Assembly: GCA_002392385.1 (NCBI GenBank)
Contig: DGGX01000082.1
Span: forward strand, 1-10,220
From: Lachnospiraceae bacterium UBA3863
Lineage (GTDB): Bacteria; Bacillota; Clostridia; Lachnospirales; Lachnospiraceae
Direction: 5' to 3'
Length of the DNA: 10,220 nucleotides
Shown: piece by piece, positions 6,468-10,220 of the stretch
How the letters are laid out: every line of letters starts with the position of its first letter
How positions within the stretch are numbered: the first letter of the stretch is position 1
Notes under the pieces: model-generated
The model's input: the letters and a program-made list of their open reading frames with translations, nothing else
What the model was told of the DNA's origin: nothing
The model's database searches: none
Made by a program: the position numbers and the translations under genes

Positions 6468-8864
6468 TCAGCCCCTGACAGGGATGACCTTCTCTGTCGT
6501 CTGGTCTGTCACCTTCTCCAGCACGGAGATCTTCAGGTCGCCGCTGCCGTCAGGCCGCACCACCGCCAGTGCCTCTCCGTAATATGTATCTGTCGTGTTG
6601 GTGGTGTAATTGCCCTTCACATAGGAATTGGCACAGCCCAGGCCGAGGAGTTCTCCCCCTTCCACGGTGACTGTCAGAAGCTGTCGCTCCAGCGGCTTCC
6701 ATACTCCTTCCTGATCGGTATAGCGCAGCCGCACGAAGCAGAGCTTCCCGGCCTCCGGTGCCTCCTCGGGCAGGATCTGCAGCTCGGTCTCCGGGCCTGC
6801 TGCCTGCAGAGTATAGCGGCCGGTCTCCCTGCCGGCGCTGTCGTAGGAAACAGCCGTGAGGTCTTCCTCCTCATAATTCACTGTGAAGAGTGTGCGGGCT
6901 GTCTTGGAGGTCTTCTTGCGTCCGACGCTCTTGCCGCCCAGGAAGAGTTCCACCTCCGCGGCCCTGGAATAGACCTCTACGGTGGCCTTCATGCCCTCGC
7001 AGCCGTTCCATGCCCAGCTTTCGATCGCCTTGGTCAGGGACCAGCCGGTGAGGTTGGGATTGTCGGTGCGGTCCACCGGCTGTACGCCGATCAGGGGACC
7101 CGGCACCTGTTCCAGTGCCACCAGTGTATAGGCGGCCTCCGCCCGGCGCTTGCCGGTGATGTCGATGCGTCCGTTGCCGCCCGTCATCTGGGTCTCCTCG
7201 GCCGTCATGCGGTAGTCGCCGTACTCGGGCGCGCCCATGCCGGTCTCACCGATGTAGTCCATGCCTGCCCAGACATAGTCGCCGATGATGGCCGGATTCT
7301 CCTTGGCGATATCCCAGAAGAGCCAGGCGTCCTTGCAGAAGGTCTCCGAACCCAGGATGATGCGGTCGGGATACTTCTTCATATCCTTCTTGTAGCGCCA
7401 GATGCCGTAGTTATAGCCGGCGATGTCCATGTTGGCATAGGCGCCGCGGGTCTTGACGTCGCAGGGATAGAGGGTGGCGCCGAACTTCATGAACTTGTCG
7501 CCCATGATGCAGGCCAGCTTGTTGTAGAATTCACTGCCGACGGCAGCCTTTTTCTTCTTCTTGCCTTCCGGTGCGGCCGCGGCGGCCTCCGCCTCCTTGG
7601 CGGCCTTCTCGTCGCTGTAGACGCCCAGGCCGATGCTGCTGAGGAAGTTGAAGAAAATATTGATGCCGCAGGACACGGGTCTGGTGGCGTCCAGGCTGTG
7701 CAGGTAGCCTGTCATCTCTCCCGTGAAGGCAATGCCCTCGGGCCTGGCGGTCTCCGCGACCTCGTTGCCGGTGGAATAGGCGATGACGCTGGGATGGTTG
7801 TAGTCCTTGTCGACCATGTCCCGGAGGTCTTCCTTCCACCAGTCCTTGAGGTAGGTGACATAGTCATACCGGGTCTTGTGCATGGTCCAGGCGTCCACGA
7901 ACTCATCCATCATGAGCATGCCCAGTCTGTCGCAGGCATCCAGCATGGCCTTGGAGCAGGGGTTGTGGGCGCTGCGAAGGGCGTTGTAGCCGTTCTCCTT
8001 GTGCAGGCGGACCTTCCTCTCCTCCGCCTCCGGGAAGGCGCAGGCTCCCAGAAGGCCGTTGTCGTGATGGATGCAGGCGCCGCGCAGGATCACACGCTGT
8101 CCGTTGATGGTCATGCCTTCCGCGGCCGACCAGGCCAGTGTGCGGATGCCGAAGGTTTCTTCCACCACATCGTCCCCGAAGGTCACCCTGGCCTTATAGA
8201 GGTTGGGATTCTCTGTATCCCAGAGCCTGGCGTCCGGCACACGGATGGGGAAGTTCACGACATTCTTGCTGGCCTCGAACTCCGTGGAGACCACGACGTC
8301 ATTGCCGTCCAGGATCTCCACGCGGATCAGGCCGGGCACGGTGGTCCGGACCTGGACCTCGATCCTGCCGGTCTTATAATCGGTGGTGCGGATCTTCACG
8401 CCGTTGACAGGGATATATCTGTCCCCGCCCGTCCAGACATTGACGGGACGATAGATGCCGGTACCGCTGTACCAGCGGCTGTTGGGCTGATCGCTGTTGC
8501 GGGCGATGACCTTCAGCGTGTTCTCGCCGTCCCACTGCAGGGCGTCCGTGATGTCCACGTAGAAATTGGTGTAGCCGTAAGGACGGAAGGCCAGCTTCTC
8601 ATCGTTGAGCCAGACCTCCGCGTTGTGATAGACGCCCTCGAACTCCAGAAGGACATGCTGACCCTTCCATTCCGCGGGGGGTGTGAAGGTCTTCAGGTAC
8701 TCATAGTCCCCGCCGATGAACCAGCCGATATTGCCCTCGCCGCGGCTCTCCGGGCTGCGGGGCTCCGAGATCATGGCGTCGTGGGGGATCGTCACCTGCA
8801 CGGCAGGCTCTTCTCTGGTCAGGCAGCGACAGGTCCAGTCATCATTAAAACAATGTTTCCTCAT
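6468..8864 (-). CDS. Glycoside hydrolase family 2 enzyme (beta-galactosidase-like)
   Basis: This 798-residue retaining exo-glycosidase acts in the cytoplasm; no signal peptide is present. Domain order: jelly-roll sugar-binding domain (about 10-150, with NSRWYSGTGIYRPV), Ig-like domain (about 155-240), TIM barrel (about 245-600), then two C-terminal beta domains resembling DUF4982 and the GH2 C-terminal domain 5 (about 605-798). The barrel contains LRSAHNP (296-302), the acid/base Glu368 in STGNEV, and the nucleophile Glu507 in GSETF, so it should be active. A low-complexity Ala/Glu/Lys insert lies at 419-441, within the barrel. The ATG at 8862-8864 has AGAGGG six bases upstream. GH2 enzymes of this architecture include beta-galactosidases, beta-glucuronidases and others. 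Galactosidase is the commonest annotation, but I cannot exclude other specificities. It lies 71 bases after the GH43 gene and 51 bases before the symporter gene. Confidence 0.93.
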   Translation of the reverse strand: MRKHCFNDDWTCRCLTREEPAVQVTIPHDAMISEPRSPESRGEGNIGWFIGGDYEYLKTFTPPAEWKGQHVLLEFEGVYHNAEVWLNDEKLAFRPYGYTNFYVDITDALQWDGENTLKVIARNSDQPNSRWYSGTGIYRPVNVWTGGDRYIPVNGVKIRTTDYKTGRIEVQVRTTVPGLIRVEILDGNDVVVSTEFEASKNVVNFPIRVPDARLWDTENPNLYKARVTFGDDVVEETFGIRTLAWSAAEGMTINGQRVILRGACIHHDNGLLGACAFPEAEERKVRLHKENGYNALRSAHNPCSKAMLDACDRLGMLMMDEFVDAWTMHKTRYDYVTYLKDWWKEDLRDMVDKDYNHPSVIAYSTGNEVAETARPEGIAFTGEMTGYLHSLDATRPVSCGINIFFNFLSSIGLGVYSDEKAAKEAEAAAAAPEGKKKKKAAVGSEFYNKLACIMGDKFMKFGATLYPCDVKTRGAYANMDIAGYNYGIWRYKKDMKKYPDRIILGSETFCKDAWLFWDIAKENPAIIGDYVWAGMDYIGETGMGAPEYGDYRMTAEETQMTGGNGRIDITGKRRAEAAYTLVALEQVPGPLIGVQPVDRTDNPNLTGWSLTKAIESWAWNGCEGMKATVEVYSRAAEVELFLGGKSVGRKKTSKTARTLFTVNYEEEDLTAVSYDSAGRETGRYTLQAAGPETELQILPEEAPEAGKLCFVRLRYTDQEGVWKPLERQLLTVTVEGGELLGLGCANSYVKGNYTTNTTDTYYGEALAVVRPDGSGDLKISVLEKVTDQTTEKVIPVRG

Positions 8865-8886
8865 GATTATCCCTCTGCTCAGTCAT

Positions 8887-8912
8887 CCTGCCGGCCGCGG
8901 CGGGCCGGCAGG
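8887..8912. repeat. GC-rich intercistronic hairpin between GH43 and GH2 genes
   Basis: CCTGCCGGCC (8887-8896), six bases, and GGCCGGCAGG (8903-8912) pair perfectly with nine G-C pairs out of ten. On the minus strand it is followed by ATGACTGAGC, so there is no U-tract and it is not a standard intrinsic terminator. It begins 23 bases after the GH43 stop and ends 22 bases before the GH2 ATG, leaving the GH2 ribosome binding site free. A role in mRNA 3' protection or partial attenuation between the two cistrons is plausible. Confidence 0.7.
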
Positions 8913-8935
8913 CAGCATTCCTGTGTTTCCGTTCT

Positions 8936-10220
8936 TCAGGCAAGATCGAAGGAGACGAAATCAAAGGTTCCCTTGCCCTCAATGCTGAAGTAGAGGGCTT
9001 CCTTCTCGCCGAGGCCCTCCGGCAGGACGCCGGTGAAGCTCTCCTCCTGCTTGCAGGTGCGGACGGGGATACGGCAGATGACGTTCCCCTTCTCCTGGGT
9101 GCGGATCACCACGTCGCAGTTGGTGCCGTAGCCCTGCAGGTTGACCTTGATGGAGCGGGTCTCGCGAAGGTCGAAATACTTGAAGGCGACCGTGCAGTCC
9201 GTGCAGAAATTGGACACGTACTGGTCCGGTCCGGTCTCGCGGTCCTTGCCCTTCTGGGTGATGTAGGGGCTGCCGCCCTTGGGATACTTGATCATGCTCA
9301 GGAAGCGGGTCCCTTTCCTGCCGTAGACGTTGCAGGCGCAGTAGGACGGAATGTGTCCCTTGCCCGGGAGCGGTCCGCGGTTGAGTCCGCAGGAGGTCAT
9401 CTCCGCCTGGTAGAAGCGGCCGTTCTCGAAACGGATCTCCTCCGCGCAGGCCTGGCGGGAGGACTGCTTGCGGTTGGTGTGGCGGTGATAGAAGATGTAA
9501 TACTTACCCTCGATCTCGATCAGGCTGCCGTGGGTGTTGCCGGTGTCCATGTGGGCATGCCTGACATCCGGGACGCCGGGCAGGCCGATGTCGCCGCAGC
9601 TGATCAGGACGCCGCCGAACTCGAAGCCCTCGGTGGGCTTGTCGCTGACCGCGTAGCAGAGGTTGTGGCTGTTCAGGGAGCTGTAGATGAAATAGTACTT
9701 GTCCCCGAACTTGCGCATGGAGCTGGCCTCGCCGAAGGGCTGGGGCTCATAAGGGGTGCCCTTGGCCTTGTCGCCGGTGAGGACGCCGATGTAGTGCAGG
9801 TCGTCGCCGGAGATGACGGTCAGCATGTCGTTCGTGTCGATCTCGAACCACATGGGGCCTTCCGTGGTGGGCTTGGAGCCGTCGAGCAGGATCGGGTTGC
9901 CGCCGAAGGCGAATCCGGTATAAAGATAGAGCCTTCCGTCGTCATCCTTGAGGCAGCCGGGATCGAACTGGAAGGGTTCGCCGCGCTTGCCGATGGGCGT
10001 GCCGTCCTTGTACTTGACATAGCCGTAGAACTCATACTTGCCCGCGGGCTCGTCACAGACAGCCACGGAGATCATCTTGGTGCCGCCCATGAAATAATAC
10101 AGATAGTATCTGCCGTCAGGGCCCACGACCATATCCGGCGCAGCCAGACCGTTGGTGATGCGGTTCTTCGGGGCGGCAGGATCCTGTTCCCTGCGGAAGA
10201 TCACGCCGTGGTAGGTCCAG
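8936..10220 (-). CDS. Glycoside hydrolase family 43-type enzyme, C-terminal part (runs off the right edge)
   Basis: This is a five-bladed beta-propeller hydrolase of the GH43 type; members act on arabinose-, xylose- or galactose-containing glycans. The frame stays open to the window edge: codons before the GTG at 10202-10204 read WTYHG, and WTYHGVIFRR is a normal internal GH43 segment. That GTG is therefore an internal valine and the true start lies outside. Counting that valine as 1, visible motifs are APD (22-24), FDPGCLKDDDG with the pKa-modulating Asp81, FGEASSMRK with the general acid Glu159, and GNTHGSLIEIEGKYYIFYHR at 222-241. The catalytic base Asp should lie before the window edge. 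The C-terminal 110 residues resemble a CBM6-like beta-sandwich, ending in KGTFDFVSFDLA. It is the most upstream gene seen in the operon. Sub-family and exact substrate are undetermined. Confidence 0.9.
   Translation of the reverse strand, partial: WTYHGVIFRREQDPAAPKNRITNGLAAPDMVVGPDGRYYLYYFMGGTKMISVAVCDEPAGKYEFYGYVKYKDGTPIGKRGEPFQFDPGCLKDDDGRLYLYTGFAFGGNPILLDGSKPTTEGPMWFEIDTNDMLTVISGDDLHYIGVLTGDKAKGTPYEPQPFGEASSMRKFGDKYYFIYSSLNSHNLCYAVSDKPTEGFEFGGVLISCGDIGLPGVPDVRHAHMDTGNTHGSLIEIEGKYYIFYHRHTNRKQSSRQACAEEIRFENGRFYQAEMTSCGLNRGPLPGKGHIPSYCACNVYGRKGTRFLSMIKYPKGGSPYITQKGKDRETGPDQYVSNFCTDCTVAFKYFDLRETRSIKVNLQGYGTNCDVVIRTQEKGNVICRIPVRTCKQEESFTGVLPEGLGEKEALYFSIEGKGTFDFVSFDLA

Noticed and set aside
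5211..8993. A 1260-codon open frame on the plus strand opposite the symporter and GH2 genes
   Set aside because: Its translation is rich in His, Asp, Gly, Val and Gln without any domain, and it runs antisense to two clear enzyme/transporter genes with intact motifs. GC-rich codon bias on the minus strand suppresses stops in this antisense frame.
10202..10204. GTG as the start codon of the GH43 gene
   Set aside because: The frame remains open to the window edge and the preceding codons (WTYHG) belong to the conserved family sequence, so this is an internal valine.

Overview
The window reads as one accessory carbohydrate-utilisation locus from a GC-rich Clostridia genome, most likely Lachnospiraceae. 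Every gene I can support lies on the minus strand, so the biological order runs from high to low coordinates. The organism guess rests on an ATP-dependent PckA N-terminus of the clostridial type at the left edge, a GPH-type sugar symporter with a long charged tail, cytoplasmic (signal-less) glycosidases, a GHKL/LytTR two-component pair, and purine-rich ribosome binding sites. It is an inference, not a measurement.

Layout in transcription order: (1) a GH43-type glycosidase whose N-terminus lies beyond the right edge (8936-10220). (2) A GH2 family enzyme of the beta-galactosidase type with both catalytic glutamates (6468-8864). (3) A GPH-family sugar:cation symporter (4707-6416). (4) A GH78-like alpha-L-rhamnosidase (2520-4601). 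(5) A LytTR response regulator (1818-2519), whose GTG start directly abuts the rhamnosidase stop. (6) A membrane GHKL histidine kinase (367-1764). (7) After an AT-rich 145-base control region, the first 73 codons of pckA (1-221).

How the parts fit: the symporter would import an oligosaccharide or glycoside and the three hydrolases, none with a visible signal peptide, would trim it inside the cell. A GH2 + GH43 + rhamnosidase set suggests a branched plant glycan carrying galactose, arabinose or xylose, and rhamnose (rhamnogalacturonan I or arabinogalactan fragments), but the exact substrate cannot be read from sequence. The co-transcribed sensor kinase and LytTR regulator are the probable local control.

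The most interesting signal is between the symporter and the rhamnosidase. A good sigma-A-like promoter (TTGATT, 17 bases, TATGAT, minus strand) is followed three bases later by a perfect 12+12 base palindrome with no U-tract. This looks like an operator over the start site or a 5' stem-loop, and would make rhamnosidase-regulator-kinase a separately controlled sub-operon. A second GC-rich hairpin without a U-tract sits between the GH43 and GH2 genes. I see no RNA gene, insertion sequence, CRISPR array or phage feature. The known gene families make this an unusually wired catabolic locus rather than a wholly new system.
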